Assembly (NCBI RefSeq): GCF_014637085.1
Contig: NZ_BMEU01000022.1
Coordinates: 1 to 64,000, forward strand
Length of the DNA: 64,000 bases
Direction: 5' to 3'
Origin: Comamonas phosphati
GTDB taxonomy: Bacteria; Pseudomonadota; Gammaproteobacteria; Burkholderiales; Burkholderiaceae_C
The notes under the pieces were generated by a model, which was not told the DNA's origin, made no database searches, and saw nothing but the letters and a program-made list of their open reading frames with translations. A program made the translations under genes and the position numbers. This document shows positions 54,983-63,789 of the stretch, piece after piece (within the stretch, counting starts at the first letter, position 1; every line of letters begins with the position of its first letter).

Positions 54983-56059
54983 ATGAGGCAACGGATAACC
55001 AAGATAGGCATGGCATCGGCCGTGTTGGCTGCAGTGACCGCCTGCGGCGGCGGCGGTGACGACCGGACTCCAGTGAAGTCCATCACCGTCTTTGGCGACA
55101 GCCTGAGCGATGTCGGCACTTATCACGCTGCCACGGGTGATGCAGCCAATCCGGGTAAATTCACGGTCAACCCCGGCAATGTGTGGGTTGAAAACGTGGC
55201 GGCCCACTACGGCCTGGCGGTGACGCCCAACCGCTCTCTCACCCTCGACAAGGACGCCAGTTCCGGCGCCACGGCCGAGGTGGGCACCGCGACCGTCATC
55301 GGCGGCAACGGCTACGCCGAAGGAGGCGCGCGCGTGGCCATGCTGCCCAGCGAAAGCGGCATAGGCAACAACCAGCTGGTGGCGCCGGTGCGCGCGCAGG
55401 TGAACCGCTACCTGCAAACCCACGACAAATTTCCCGACGACGGGCTGGTCCTGATCAGCGGGGGCGGCAATGACATCTACGCGCAATTCAGCGCGGTGTG
55501 CTGGCACACCGACGACAACAACCTTGGCGCGGGCAACACCACCCTGGACATCGCCACCGCCAAGATCGCCGAGGCCGCCCAGGCCGAGGTGGACATGATC
55601 CGGCAGATACGCAGCAAGGGCGCGCGCTTGATCGTATTGATCTCCCAGGGCAACCCTATCGCCAGCCCCTTCTGGCGCCACTACACATCTCCCGAATACC
55701 AGGCCAAGGGCTGCTACACGCCCGTTACGGCGCAGCAGACGGACGCCTGGAGGGCGCAGTTCAACACGATCGTGCAAGAGGCCGTAGCCAACATGCCCGA
55801 GGTCGTGTACGTGGACGCCCAGGCCACCTGGGGGAATGTGCAGGCCAACCCTGCACGCTACGGGTTCACCAACCTCACCGACAAGGCCTGCACCAACACC
55901 AAACTCACCACCAGCGCCACGTTCTGCACCCGCGCCACCATGGCGACACCCGACGCGGATCAAACCTACTTCTGGTCGGATTCCTTTCACCCCACGCCGC
56001 GCGGCCACCAAGTCCTGTCGGATCAGGTGTTGGAGCTGCTGAAATCCCGCACCCGTTGA
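54983..56059 (+). CDS. SGNH/GDSL esterase lipoprotein
   Basis: This 358-residue protein has a lipobox (LAAVTAC, Cys21) behind a short signal and then a Gly-rich linker, so it is membrane-anchored outside the cytosol. GDSL blocks are visible: SITVFGDSLSDVGTYH (catalytic Ser), the oxyanion Asn in LISGGGNDIYAQF, and the Asp-His pair in WSDSFHPTPRGHQV near the end. It should hydrolyse an ester. The frame has a good AAGGAAAAAAGC start region. No autotransporter barrel is present, unlike many GDSL esterases of this size class. It sits between the M20 and Bug genes. Confidence 0.9.
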   Translation: MRQRITKIGMASAVLAAVTACGGGGDDRTPVKSITVFGDSLSDVGTYHAATGDAANPGKFTVNPGNVWVENVAAHYGLAVTPNRSLTLDKDASSGATAEVGTATVIGGNGYAEGGARVAMLPSESGIGNNQLVAPVRAQVNRYLQTHDKFPDDGLVLISGGGNDIYAQFSAVCWHTDDNNLGAGNTTLDIATAKIAEAAQAEVDMIRQIRSKGARLIVLISQGNPIASPFWRHYTSPEYQAKGCYTPVTAQQTDAWRAQFNTIVQEAVANMPEVVYVDAQATWGNVQANPARYGFTNLTDKACTNTKLTTSATFCTRATMATPDADQTYFWSDSFHPTPRGHQVLSDQVLELLKSRTR

Positions 56060-56182
56060 CGCGCGCCCCAACTGGGGGCTGGCTGGACAGGAGACGGTGG
56101 GCGAGCTGCGCCAGTCATCCGTCCAGGAGTGGATCTGGAGATGCCCCCCGCCCAACTCATTCTTGACCGGAGCAACTTGTCC

Positions 56183-57184
56183 ATGCACGCCCTGAACCGC
56201 CGCCATTTCCTGCAATCCACCAGCGCCGCCTGCGCACTCGCCGGCCGGCCCACCTGGGCCGCCGATGCCTTCCCCAACAAGCCGCTGGCCCTGGTCGTGC
56301 CCTACCCCGCCGGGGGTGCCAGCGACGCATCGGCGCGCATCTTTGCCGAATCCTTTTCGCAAAGCTTCAAGCAGCAGGTCATCGTGGAGAACTACGGCGG
56401 CGGCACCGGGCTGATCGGCGCCAGCAAGGTGCTGGGCGCTCCGGCCGACGGTTACACCTTTCTCCATGGCTCGCCCAACGAAGTGGTCCTGCCGCCCATG
56501 CTCAACCCGGCGGCACGCTACAAGCCGTGGGACTTTGTCTTGTCGGCATACATTACGACGGCATCCATCGTGCTGCTGGTACGCAACGGCATCCCCGTGA
56601 GCACCATGGACGAATTCCTCGACTATGCGCGTCAGCAAAAAGGCAAGCCGCTGACCTACGCATCGGTCGGCATCGATTCGCTCTACCACCTGATGGGCGA
56701 CACGCTGGCGGCGCGGCTGAACCTGCCGCTCCTGCACGTACCCTACAAGGGGGCCGCGCCCGCGCTGCAGGACCTGGCAGGCGGGCAGGTGGACTTTGCC
56801 ATCCTCGCGTACCAGACGAGTTTCGAGGGCATGCAGGAACAGGGCCGCTTGAAGATCGTCTCCAGCTTCTCCAAGGACATGCCGCCCGGCCTGAAGCACA
56901 TTGCCCCCATCACCCGCAGCAAGCAGATTCCCGATTTCGTGCATGAGATCGGCGGCGGTTATTTCATGCGCAAGGGCACGCCCGCCGACCGCGTGGCCGC
57001 CCTGCGCAAGGCCATCGGCGAGGCCGTGGTCAAGCCCGAGATCCGTGGCCGCCTGGAGGCCGAGGGGCGCAGGGTGGCTCAACCCATCGAGACACAGGCG
57101 CAGGCGGACGCAGTGTTCAAGGAAATGATCGACAGCGTCGCCTCACTGCTGAAGGTGCTGGGGCGCAAGAATCTGGCGCTCTGA
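56183..57184 (+). CDS. Bug family periplasmic binding protein (5), Tat-type signal
   Basis: This 333-residue protein starts at 56183 with MHALNRRHFLQSTSAACALA, where NRRHFLQS resembles a twin-arginine signal; cleavage is likely after TWAAD. Bug motifs are LALVVPYPAGGASDASARIF, VIVENYGGGTGLIGASKV, HVPYKGAAPALQDLAGGQVD and YFMRKGTPADRVAALRKA. The ligand-loop Asp is present. It follows the GDSL gene by 123 bp and is closed off by a strong bidirectional terminator. Confidence 0.9.
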   Translation: MHALNRRHFLQSTSAACALAGRPTWAADAFPNKPLALVVPYPAGGASDASARIFAESFSQSFKQQVIVENYGGGTGLIGASKVLGAPADGYTFLHGSPNEVVLPPMLNPAARYKPWDFVLSAYITTASIVLLVRNGIPVSTMDEFLDYARQQKGKPLTYASVGIDSLYHLMGDTLAARLNLPLLHVPYKGAAPALQDLAGGQVDFAILAYQTSFEGMQEQGRLKIVSSFSKDMPPGLKHIAPITRSKQIPDFVHEIGGGYFMRKGTPADRVAALRKAIGEAVVKPEIRGRLEAEGRRVAQPIETQAQADAVFKEMIDSVASLLKVLGRKNLAL

Positions 57185-57205
57185 CCCTGTCGCCTGATCA
57201 CCTCT

Positions 57206-57255
57206 AAAAAAAGAGCTGCCAACGCTTATAAAACAAGCGTTGGCAGCTCTCTTTT
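57206..57255. terminator. Strong bidirectional terminator
   Basis: A perfect 15-bp stem, GAGCTGCCAACGCTT (57213-57227) with AAGCGTTGGCAGCTC (57235-57249), has a 7-base loop and is flanked by AAAAAAA on the left and TCTTTTT on the right. It ends the plus-strand Bug gene and the convergent minus-strand Bug gene. Confidence 0.92.
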
Positions 57256-57291
57256 TGCTGCAGCTGACCGGCAGTTAAACCGGCCGGCCCC

Positions 57292-58278
57292 TCACCCCGC
57301 CGTAATCCCCGCCGCCTTGATCACCCTGGCCCACTTGGCTATCTCGGCGCGCAGGAACTGGCGCATCTGCTCCTGCGTGCCCGGAGCCGCCTCGGCGCCG
57401 GCGTCCAGCAGGCGCTGGCGCACCGCAGGGTCCTTGAAGGCGGTGTTGAAGTCGGCGTTGATCTTGTCCAGCACCGGCTGCGGCGTCCTGGCGGGTGCGA
57501 ACAGCGCGGCCCAGGAATAGGCCTCGTAGCCGGGCAGGCCGGCCTCGTTGGCGGTGGGAACGTCGGGCAGCATGGCCGAGCGCTGGCGGCTGGCCACGGC
57601 CAGCACCTTGATGCGGCCGGACTTGATATGGGGCAGCGCGGTCGGGGCGTCGCTGAACATCAGCTGCACCTGGCCGCCCAGCAGGTCGTTCATGGCCGGG
57701 GCGCTGCCCTTGTAGGGAACGTGCTGCAGCTTCGTGCCGGCCTCCATGTTGAACAGCTCGCCCGCCAGGTGCGTGCCGCCGCCGTTGCCCGAGGAGCCAT
57801 AGCTGAGGTTGCTGCCGGGCTTCTTGGCCAGGGCGATCAGCTCCTGGAGGTTTCGTGCCGGCACCGAGGAATGGGCCACGATGAACACCGGGAACATGGC
57901 GGCGAAGCTGATGGGCGCGAAGTCTTTCTCGATGTCGTAGGGCAGATGGCCCATCAGCGTGGGGTTGACCGAGTGGTGGATGGCGCCCATGAACAATGTA
58001 TAGCCGTCGGGGGCCTCGCGCGCGGCCACCTGCGCGCCCACCACGCCGCCCGCGCCGGCGCGGTTGTCGATCACGGTGGGAATTTTCCAGATCTCGGCCA
58101 ACTTCTGGCTCGCGGCGCGGGCCGTGGTGTCCACGGGGCCGGCGGGCGGGAAGGGCACGATGAAGCGCACGGGCTTGGCGGGCCAGGCGTCCTGGGCCAG
58201 GGCGCCAAAGGGCTGCGCGGCCGCAGCCAGCAGGCTGCCGGCAACGAATTGGCGGCGTGTGACGGTGGGAATGGACAT
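57292..58278 (-). CDS. Bug family periplasmic binding protein (6)
   Basis: This 328-residue protein starts at 58278 (MSIPTVTRRQFVAGSLLAAA), where TRRQFVAG resembles a twin-arginine signal; AAGGAGAACCGC precedes it. Cleavage is likely near GALAQD. Motifs are VRFIVPFPPAGPVDTTARAA, VIDNRAGAGGVVGA, PYKGSAPAMNDLLGGQVQLM and LPDVPTANEAGLPGYEAYSW. It lies 10 bp behind the ligase gene and shares that operon. Confidence 0.9.
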   Translation of the reverse strand: MSIPTVTRRQFVAGSLLAAAAQPFGALAQDAWPAKPVRFIVPFPPAGPVDTTARAASQKLAEIWKIPTVIDNRAGAGGVVGAQVAAREAPDGYTLFMGAIHHSVNPTLMGHLPYDIEKDFAPISFAAMFPVFIVAHSSVPARNLQELIALAKKPGSNLSYGSSGNGGGTHLAGELFNMEAGTKLQHVPYKGSAPAMNDLLGGQVQLMFSDAPTALPHIKSGRIKVLAVASRQRSAMLPDVPTANEAGLPGYEAYSWAALFAPARTPQPVLDKINADFNTAFKDPAVRQRLLDAGAEAAPGTQEQMRQFLRAEIAKWARVIKAAGITAG

Positions 58279-58288
58279 GCGGTTCTCC

Positions 58289-59803
58289 TTAAGAGCCCAG
58301 GGTCGCGGCCTGCTGCTGCAGCCGGCGCTTGAGCACCTTGCCGTTGTGGCTGGTGGGCAGTTCGGCCAGGACGGCGATGTGGCTGGGCAGCTTGTAGGGC
58401 GCGATCTGCTCGCGCAGCCGGGCGCGGGCTGCGGCCTCGTCGAAGCGGGCGCCCGGGGATAGCTCCACGAAGGCGATGACATCCTCGTTGCCGTCTGCCG
58501 CGGGGCGGCCCACGACGGCGCTGCGCTGCACGCCGGGCAACTGGTTCAGCACCAGCTCGACCTCGGCCGGATAGACGTTGAAGCCCGAGCGGATGATCAT
58601 TTCCTTCAGGCGCCCGACGACGAACAGCGCGCCGTCGGCATGCAGCTCGCCCAGGTCGCCGCTGGCGTACCAGCCGCCGTCGCGCATCACGGCGCTTGTG
58701 GCCCGCGCGTCGCGGAAATAGCCGCGCATCAGGCCGCGCCCGCGCAGCCACAGCTCGCCGCGCTCGCCCACGGGCAGGGCCTGGCCGCTGGCCGGATCGG
58801 TGACCTGCACTTCGGCATCCTGGACCACATAGCCCGCGCTGGTGTCGGGGCGCTGCTCGCCCAGGCGCGTGAGGTGCACCGAGCCCGCATATTCCGACAG
58901 GCCGTAGCCATGGTGCAGCGCCTGGCCGAAGGCCGACTCCACGCGCTGCTTCAACGTCAGGTCCAGCGGGCCGGCACCAGTGTAGACATAGCGCAGCGCC
59001 GGTGCCTCGGGGTGTGCAATGCCTTGCTCGTGCAAATAGGCCAGCAGGCGCGAGAACAGCGCCGGCGGCCCCTGCAGCTGGGTCACGCCGTGGCGCGCCA
59101 GCGCATCGAGCAGGTCGGTCGGGTCGAACTGCGGGCGCAGCACCAGCTGCGCGCCCGCATGCAGCGAGGTCAGCAGCACCGTGGCCAGGCCGAAGATATG
59201 CGTCATGGGCACGAAGGCATAGCAGCGGTCCTGCGGACCCAGGCTGCGCGATGCCGCCGACACGCGCGCAAAATGGATCAGCGCCTCGTGCGTGACCATC
59301 ACGCCCTTGGGCGCGCCCGTGGTGCCCGAGGTGAAGATCAGCGTCGCCACGTCGTCCTGCAGCGGCGGCGGCTCCACGGTGGCCTGGGCGCGCACCGCGC
59401 CGTGCTGCATGCCGGAGAGCACGCTGTCCACGGCCGCATGGCGGCGTGCGTGGTCGGCGGCGGCGCGCGAGCTGTTGGCCGTGAAGTACAGCACGCGCGC
59501 ATCGGCCTTCTCGGCAAAGGCATCGACCTCGCCCGGGGCCATGCGCGCGTTCACGCCGCAGGACCAGGCGCCGACGCGGCTGCAGGCCAGGATCAGCGCG
59601 GCATGCTCGGGGCAGTTCTCGGCCACAACCAGCACGCGGTCACCGGCACGCACGCCGAGGCGGCTCAGCTCGGCCTCGGCGGCATCGGTGAGCCCGCCCA
59701 GGTCGGCAAAGCTCAGGCTGCGGCCATCGGGCAGGTGGATGAAGGGCTGGCCGGGAGCCTCGGCCAGCCAGCGGTCCAGTAAATGGTGTATGCGTTGACT
59801 CAT
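58289..59803 (-). CDS. AMP-dependent acyl-CoA synthetase (1)
   Basis: This 504-residue adenylate-forming ligase couples a carboxylic acid to CoA. Core motifs are TLIFTSGTTGAPKGVMVTHE, GYGLSEYAGSVHLT, YASGDLGELHADGALFVVGR and IIRSGFNVYPAEVE, and the C-terminal catalytic Lys is in SHNGKVLKRRLQ. The start at 59803 (MSQRIHHLLDRWL) is the family N-terminus; a longer frame upstream is noise that runs antisense. The acid specificity cannot be read. It sits between two Bug genes on the same strand, mirrored by the plus-strand block at 61181-64000. Confidence 0.93.
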   Translation of the reverse strand: MSQRIHHLLDRWLAEAPGQPFIHLPDGRSLSFADLGGLTDAAEAELSRLGVRAGDRVLVVAENCPEHAALILACSRVGAWSCGVNARMAPGEVDAFAEKADARVLYFTANSSRAAADHARRHAAVDSVLSGMQHGAVRAQATVEPPPLQDDVATLIFTSGTTGAPKGVMVTHEALIHFARVSAASRSLGPQDRCYAFVPMTHIFGLATVLLTSLHAGAQLVLRPQFDPTDLLDALARHGVTQLQGPPALFSRLLAYLHEQGIAHPEAPALRYVYTGAGPLDLTLKQRVESAFGQALHHGYGLSEYAGSVHLTRLGEQRPDTSAGYVVQDAEVQVTDPASGQALPVGERGELWLRGRGLMRGYFRDARATSAVMRDGGWYASGDLGELHADGALFVVGRLKEMIIRSGFNVYPAEVELVLNQLPGVQRSAVVGRPAADGNEDVIAFVELSPGARFDEAAARARLREQIAPYKLPSHIAVLAELPTSHNGKVLKRRLQQQAATLGS

Positions 59804-59839
59804 GTTCGTTCTGAGGTTGATGGCGCTGCACTTGAATCT

Positions 59840-59918
59840 GGCGCGCCCCGTGCGGGAGACCCCGAGGAAGGGCCGCCCCGCACCGAGGGTGTCGCCCCCC
59901 GCGAAGCCGCTCAGGGGG
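59840..59918 (-). repeat. Stop-codon-adjacent intergenic repeat, copy 6
   Basis: On the minus strand CCCCCTGAGCGGCTTCGCGG starts four bases after the TGA of the Bug gene and continues to GGGGCGGCCCTTCCTCGG. It lies between that Bug gene and the ligase gene, inside the presumed operon. Confidence 0.75.
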
Positions 59919-59922
59919 AAAA

Positions 59923-60897
59923 TCAATCCACCACGATGCCCTGGGTCACGGTGGCCCACATGGCGCGCTCCTTGGCGGCACGCTCGGCCAGCTTCTGGGG
60001 ACTGCCGGTCCACTCGTCGTAGCCCAGCTCCTTGTAGCGCTTCTTCAGCTCCGGCTGCGCCAGGGCGGCGTTGACGGCATGGTTGAGCTTGGCGACCAGC
60101 TCGGGCGCCATGCCCTTGGGGCCGTAGACGCCGTACCAGCCGCCCACATCGAAGCCCTTGAGCCCCTCGATGCCCGACTCGGCGAATGTGGGCACGTCGG
60201 GCAGCGAGGCATTGCGCTGCGGCGAGGTGACGGCCAGGGCTCGCACCTTGCCGCCGTGGATGTAGGTTCCGGCGGTGCTGATGATGTCCAGCATCATGTT
60301 GAGCTGGCCGGCGATGACGTCGGTCATCGCCGGCGCGTTGCCCTTGTAGGGGATGTGGTTCATCTCGATGCCGCTGCGCCGCGCGAACAGCAGCGCGCCC
60401 AGGTGGTTGGAGCCGCCCACGCCCGCCGAGCCATAGGCCAGCTTGCCCGGATTGGCCTTGGCGTAGGCCACGAGTTCCTTCACGTTCTTGTAGGGCTCGC
60501 CGTTGTTCACCACCAGCACGTTGTAGTAGCTCAGGATGGGCGCCACGGGCGCCAGGTCCCTGGCCGGATCGAACGACATCTTGCTCATCACGTTGGGGCT
60601 GATGGTGATGGTGGGGCTGGCGGCAAACCACAGCGTGAGGCCGTCGGGCCTGGCGCGCACCACCTCGCTGCCGGCAATCGTGGCGTTGGCACCGGTCTTG
60701 TTCTCCACCACCACCGGCACGCGCAGCTCCTTGGACAGCGCCTGGCCGAACAGGCGCGCGCCCTGATCCACGGGGCCGCCCGCGGCATAGCCGACGACGA
60801 GGCGCACGGGCGCCTCCTGGGCGGCAGCCGGCAGGGCAGCAGAAAGAGCCGCCAGGGCCAGAGTGGCCATGGCAAGGCGGCGGGGGGATGCGGGCAT
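59923..60897 (-). CDS. Bug family periplasmic binding protein (7)
   Basis: This 324-residue protein has a signal peptide ending PAAAQE. Motifs are VRLVVGYAAGGPVDQGARLF, VVVENKTGANATIAGSEVVR, HIPYKGNAPAMTDVIAGQLN and DVPTFAESGIEGLKGFDVGG. The third motif reads DVIAGQ rather than the usual DLIGGQ. It is the first gene of the minus-strand unit Bug, ligase, Bug and is divergent from Bug (8). Confidence 0.9.
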   Translation of the reverse strand: MPASPRRLAMATLALAALSAALPAAAQEAPVRLVVGYAAGGPVDQGARLFGQALSKELRVPVVVENKTGANATIAGSEVVRARPDGLTLWFAASPTITISPNVMSKMSFDPARDLAPVAPILSYYNVLVVNNGEPYKNVKELVAYAKANPGKLAYGSAGVGGSNHLGALLFARRSGIEMNHIPYKGNAPAMTDVIAGQLNMMLDIISTAGTYIHGGKVRALAVTSPQRNASLPDVPTFAESGIEGLKGFDVGGWYGVYGPKGMAPELVAKLNHAVNAALAQPELKKRYKELGYDEWTGSPQKLAERAAKERAMWATVTQGIVVD

Positions 60898-61008
60898 GGT
60901 ATGTCTCCTGTTGTATCTATGGAATCGTCCGGCGCGGCGCGCGGGCCGGAACGCCGATGCCTGGCCGCCATCGTGCGGCGCGGCGGCCCCCCTGGGAATC
61001 TGCTTTTA

Positions 61009-61036
61009 CCTAAGCCCGGGTTCAGGCCTGCTTAGG
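61009..61036. promoter_or_regulatory. Inverted repeat in divergent Bug-Bug intergenic region
   Basis: CCTAAGC and GCTTAGG are perfect 7-bp arms separated by 14 bases. Close by are GAAAGC-GATG-GCTTTC (61046-61061) and the wider pair ATCACGA (61087) / TCGTGAT (61142). The 283-bp region between the two divergent Bug genes holds no gene; one or more of these could bind a shared regulator, but none is encoded next to it. Confidence 0.45.
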
Positions 61037-61180
61037 GCGGATTTCGAAAGCGATGGCTTTCAGGGCGCCAAAGCGTGGGTTGCCGAATCACGAAGCGCAT
61101 CCCCCTTGAAACCCTGAGCCCGTAGCGGGTCGGCCGCCGTATCGTGATGCCTTCATTGCGTACACGACGAGGAACATCCC

Positions 61181-62143
61181 ATGCCCCTGCGCCGCCTGCT
61201 TGCCCCCTGCCTGGCCGCACTTTCACTGGCAACACTTCCCCTGACCACCTGGGCCGCCTGGCCGGAGCGGCCCATCACCGTCGTCGTGCCCGCCGCCGCG
61301 GGCGGCACCACCGACATTGCGGCACGCGTGCTGGCCGAGAAGATGGCCAAGGACCTGGGCACTTCCATCGTCGTCGAGAACAAGGGCGGCGGCGGTGGCA
61401 GCATAGGCACCGCGCAGGTGGCGCGCGCCAAGCCCGACGGCTACACGCTGCTGATGGGCAACATCGGCCCCATCGCCATCAACTTCAGCCTCTACAAGCA
61501 GCTCAGCTACAAGGAAAGCGACCTGCGCGGCATCACCAACGTGATCTCCGTGCCCAACATCCTCGTGGTGCATGCCGACTCGCCCGTGCGCAGCGTGAAG
61601 GAGTTGATCAGCCTGGCGAAGACACGCCGGCTGAACGTCTCCACCTCGGGCGTGGGGCAGTCGCCGCACATGTCCTCGGAAATGTTCCGCCAGAAGGCCG
61701 GCATCGACGTGACCCTGGTGCCCTTCCCGGGCGCGGCCCCGGCCGTGACGGCGCTGCTGGGACAGCAGGTGGACTTCATGATCGACAACCTGCCGAGTTC
61801 CATGCCGCACATCAAGGCCGGCAAGTTCCGCGCGCTGGCCATCACCAGCGGCACGCGCTCGGCGCAGCTGCCCGATGTGCCCACCATGACCGAGGCCGGC
61901 GTGCCCATGCAGGTCACGGCCTGGTTCGGCCTGCTGGCGCCGGCCGGCACGCCCGACGCGCTGGTCGAGCGCCTGCAGCAGTCGGCGCGCAAGGTCATGC
62001 AGACGCCCGAGGTGCGCCAGCGCTTTGCCGAGCTGGGTGGCGTGCCCGGCGGCGAAACGCCCGCCGAGTACGACGCCTTCATCGCCCAGGAACGCAAGAG
62101 CTGGGCCCAGATCGTCAAGGCCGCGGGCCTGTCGCTCGAATAA
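61181..62143 (+). CDS. Bug family periplasmic binding protein (8)
   Basis: This 320-residue protein begins MPLRRLLAPCLAALSLATLP and the signal ends TWAAW. Motifs are ITVVVPAAAGGTTDIAARVL, IVVENKGGGGGSIGTAQVAR, LVPFPGAAPAVTALLGQQVD and LPDVPTMTEAGVPMQVTAWF. ALLGQQVD instead of DLLGGQVD is an unusual middle motif. GAGGAACATCCC precedes the ATG. It opens the plus-strand block that continues with a ligase and another Bug gene. Confidence 0.9.
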   Translation: MPLRRLLAPCLAALSLATLPLTTWAAWPERPITVVVPAAAGGTTDIAARVLAEKMAKDLGTSIVVENKGGGGGSIGTAQVARAKPDGYTLLMGNIGPIAINFSLYKQLSYKESDLRGITNVISVPNILVVHADSPVRSVKELISLAKTRRLNVSTSGVGQSPHMSSEMFRQKAGIDVTLVPFPGAAPAVTALLGQQVDFMIDNLPSSMPHIKAGKFRALAITSGTRSAQLPDVPTMTEAGVPMQVTAWFGLLAPAGTPDALVERLQQSARKVMQTPEVRQRFAELGGVPGGETPAEYDAFIAQERKSWAQIVKAAGLSLE

Positions 62144-62193
62144 CCCGAGCGGGACGCGCAAACGTCCCCGTCTTTCACTACTTTCCTGATTCC

Positions 62194-63762
62194 ATGCATC
62201 CAGACATCGAACACCTGTTGGCCCAGCCTTTCGGCTCGCTGCCCGAATTGATAGAACGTCAGGCCGCGCACCGTCCCGGCCACACCGCCCTGATCCTGGA
62301 GGATCAGCACCTGGACTACGCGACGCTCGGCGCCGGCATGGACCGCGTGGCGCGCAGCCTGCAGCGCGACGGCCTGAAGCCCGGCGACGTGGTGGCCATC
62401 TGTGCCGGCTCCTCGGTCGAATATGTGCTGGCCTACCTGGGCGCGCTGCGTGCCGGCGTGGCCGTGGCGCCGCTGGCGCCCTCGGCAACAGCCGAGCACC
62501 TGAGCGCCATGCTGGACAACTGCGGCGCGCGCCTGGTGCTGCGCGACCGCGAGGTGGCCGCGCAATGGCCGCTGCATGCGGGCGCTGCACTGCGTTGCGT
62601 GGCCCTGGACGATGCGCCCGAGGCGGGCCAGCCGTGGTCGCAATGGCTGGCCCAGGGCGACGGCGCGCCGGCACCGATAGCGCCCGAGCCCGACTGGCCA
62701 TTCAACGTGATCTACTCCTCGGGCACCACGGGCGTGCCCAAGGGCATCGTGCAGTCCTGGGCCATGCGCTGGGCGCATGTGCGGCGCGCGGTCACCAATG
62801 GTTATGGGCCTGATGCCGTCTCGCTGTGCGCTACGCCGCTGTACTCCAACACCACGCTGGTGGCGGCGCTGCCCACGCTGGCGCTGGGCGGAACGCTGGT
62901 GCTGATGCGCAAGTTCGATGCCGCGCGCTACCTGGCGCTGGCCCAGCAGCACGGCGCCACCCATACCATGCTGGTGCCCGTGCAGTACCAGCGCCTGATG
63001 GCCTGCGCGGATTTCGACCGCACGGACTTGAGCCGGCTGCAGCACAAGTTCTGCACCAGCGCGCCCTTCAGCGCGGCCCTCAAGGCCGAGGTGCTGCGCC
63101 GCTGGCCGGGCCGGCTGATCGAGTACTACGGCATGACCGAGGGCGGCGTGCGCTGCGAGCTGCACTGCCACGATCACCCAACCAAGCTGCACACCGTGGG
63201 CCGCCCCGGCGAGGGCGCCGACATCCGCTTCATCGACGAGCAGGGGCGCCAGCTGCCGCCTGGCGAGCAAGGCGAGATCGTGGGCCGCTCGGCCGGGATG
63301 ATGAGCGGCTACCACCGCCTGGAGGGCAAGACGCGCGAGGCCGAGTGGTTCGACGCCGAGGGCCGGCGCTACATCCGCAGCGGCGACGTGGGCCGGCTGG
63401 ACGCGGACGGCTTCATCGTGCTGGGCGACCGCAAGAAGGACATGATCATCACGGGCGGCTTCAACGTCTACCCGAGCGACATCGAGGCCGTGCTGTGCCA
63501 GCACCCCCAGGTGGCCGAGTGCGCCGTGGTCGGCGTGCCTTCCGAGCAGTGGGGCGAGACCCCCGTGGCCTACGTGGTGGCGCGCCCCGGCATGCAGCCC
63601 GCCGCCGGGGAGCTGCGCGAATGGCTCAACACCCGCGTGGGCAAGACCCAGCGCGTGGCCGACCTGCGGCTGGCCGAGCGCCTGCCGCGCAGCGAGATCG
63701 GCAAGGTGCTCAAGCGCACGCTGCGCGAGCAATACCTGCAAGCGGCGCCCATCGCCGGTTGA
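62194..63762 (+). CDS. AMP-dependent acyl-CoA synthetase (2)
   Basis: This 522-residue adenylate-forming ligase has FNVIYSSGTTGVPKGIVQSW, EYYGMTEGGVRCELHC, YIRSGDVGRLDADGFIVLGD, MIITGGFNVYPSDIEAVL and the catalytic Lys in SEIGKVLKRTLRE. The start is taken as the ATG at 62194 (MHPDIEHLLAQPFG); no strong Shine-Dalgarno is visible and the longer frame overlaps the Bug gene. Its sequence differs widely from ligase (1), so the two are not recent duplicates. Substrate class is unknown. Confidence 0.92.
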   Translation: MHPDIEHLLAQPFGSLPELIERQAAHRPGHTALILEDQHLDYATLGAGMDRVARSLQRDGLKPGDVVAICAGSSVEYVLAYLGALRAGVAVAPLAPSATAEHLSAMLDNCGARLVLRDREVAAQWPLHAGAALRCVALDDAPEAGQPWSQWLAQGDGAPAPIAPEPDWPFNVIYSSGTTGVPKGIVQSWAMRWAHVRRAVTNGYGPDAVSLCATPLYSNTTLVAALPTLALGGTLVLMRKFDAARYLALAQQHGATHTMLVPVQYQRLMACADFDRTDLSRLQHKFCTSAPFSAALKAEVLRRWPGRLIEYYGMTEGGVRCELHCHDHPTKLHTVGRPGEGADIRFIDEQGRQLPPGEQGEIVGRSAGMMSGYHRLEGKTREAEWFDAEGRRYIRSGDVGRLDADGFIVLGDRKKDMIITGGFNVYPSDIEAVLCQHPQVAECAVVGVPSEQWGETPVAYVVARPGMQPAAGELREWLNTRVGKTQRVADLRLAERLPRSEIGKVLKRTLREQYLQAAPIAG

Positions 63763-63789
63763 CCTTCCTCTCACCACCCGGAGACTGCC

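Noticed and set aside
59804-60631. Longer frame in front of the first acyl-CoA synthetase giving 780 residues
   Set aside because: The extra 276 residues are an alternative frame of the Bug gene plus the dispersed repeat. The ligase N-terminus starts at 59803.
61144-62193. Longer frame in front of the second acyl-CoA synthetase giving 872 residues
   Set aside because: It is a second frame of the Bug gene at 61181-62143 with Arg/Gly-rich composition typical of GC-rich shadow frames.
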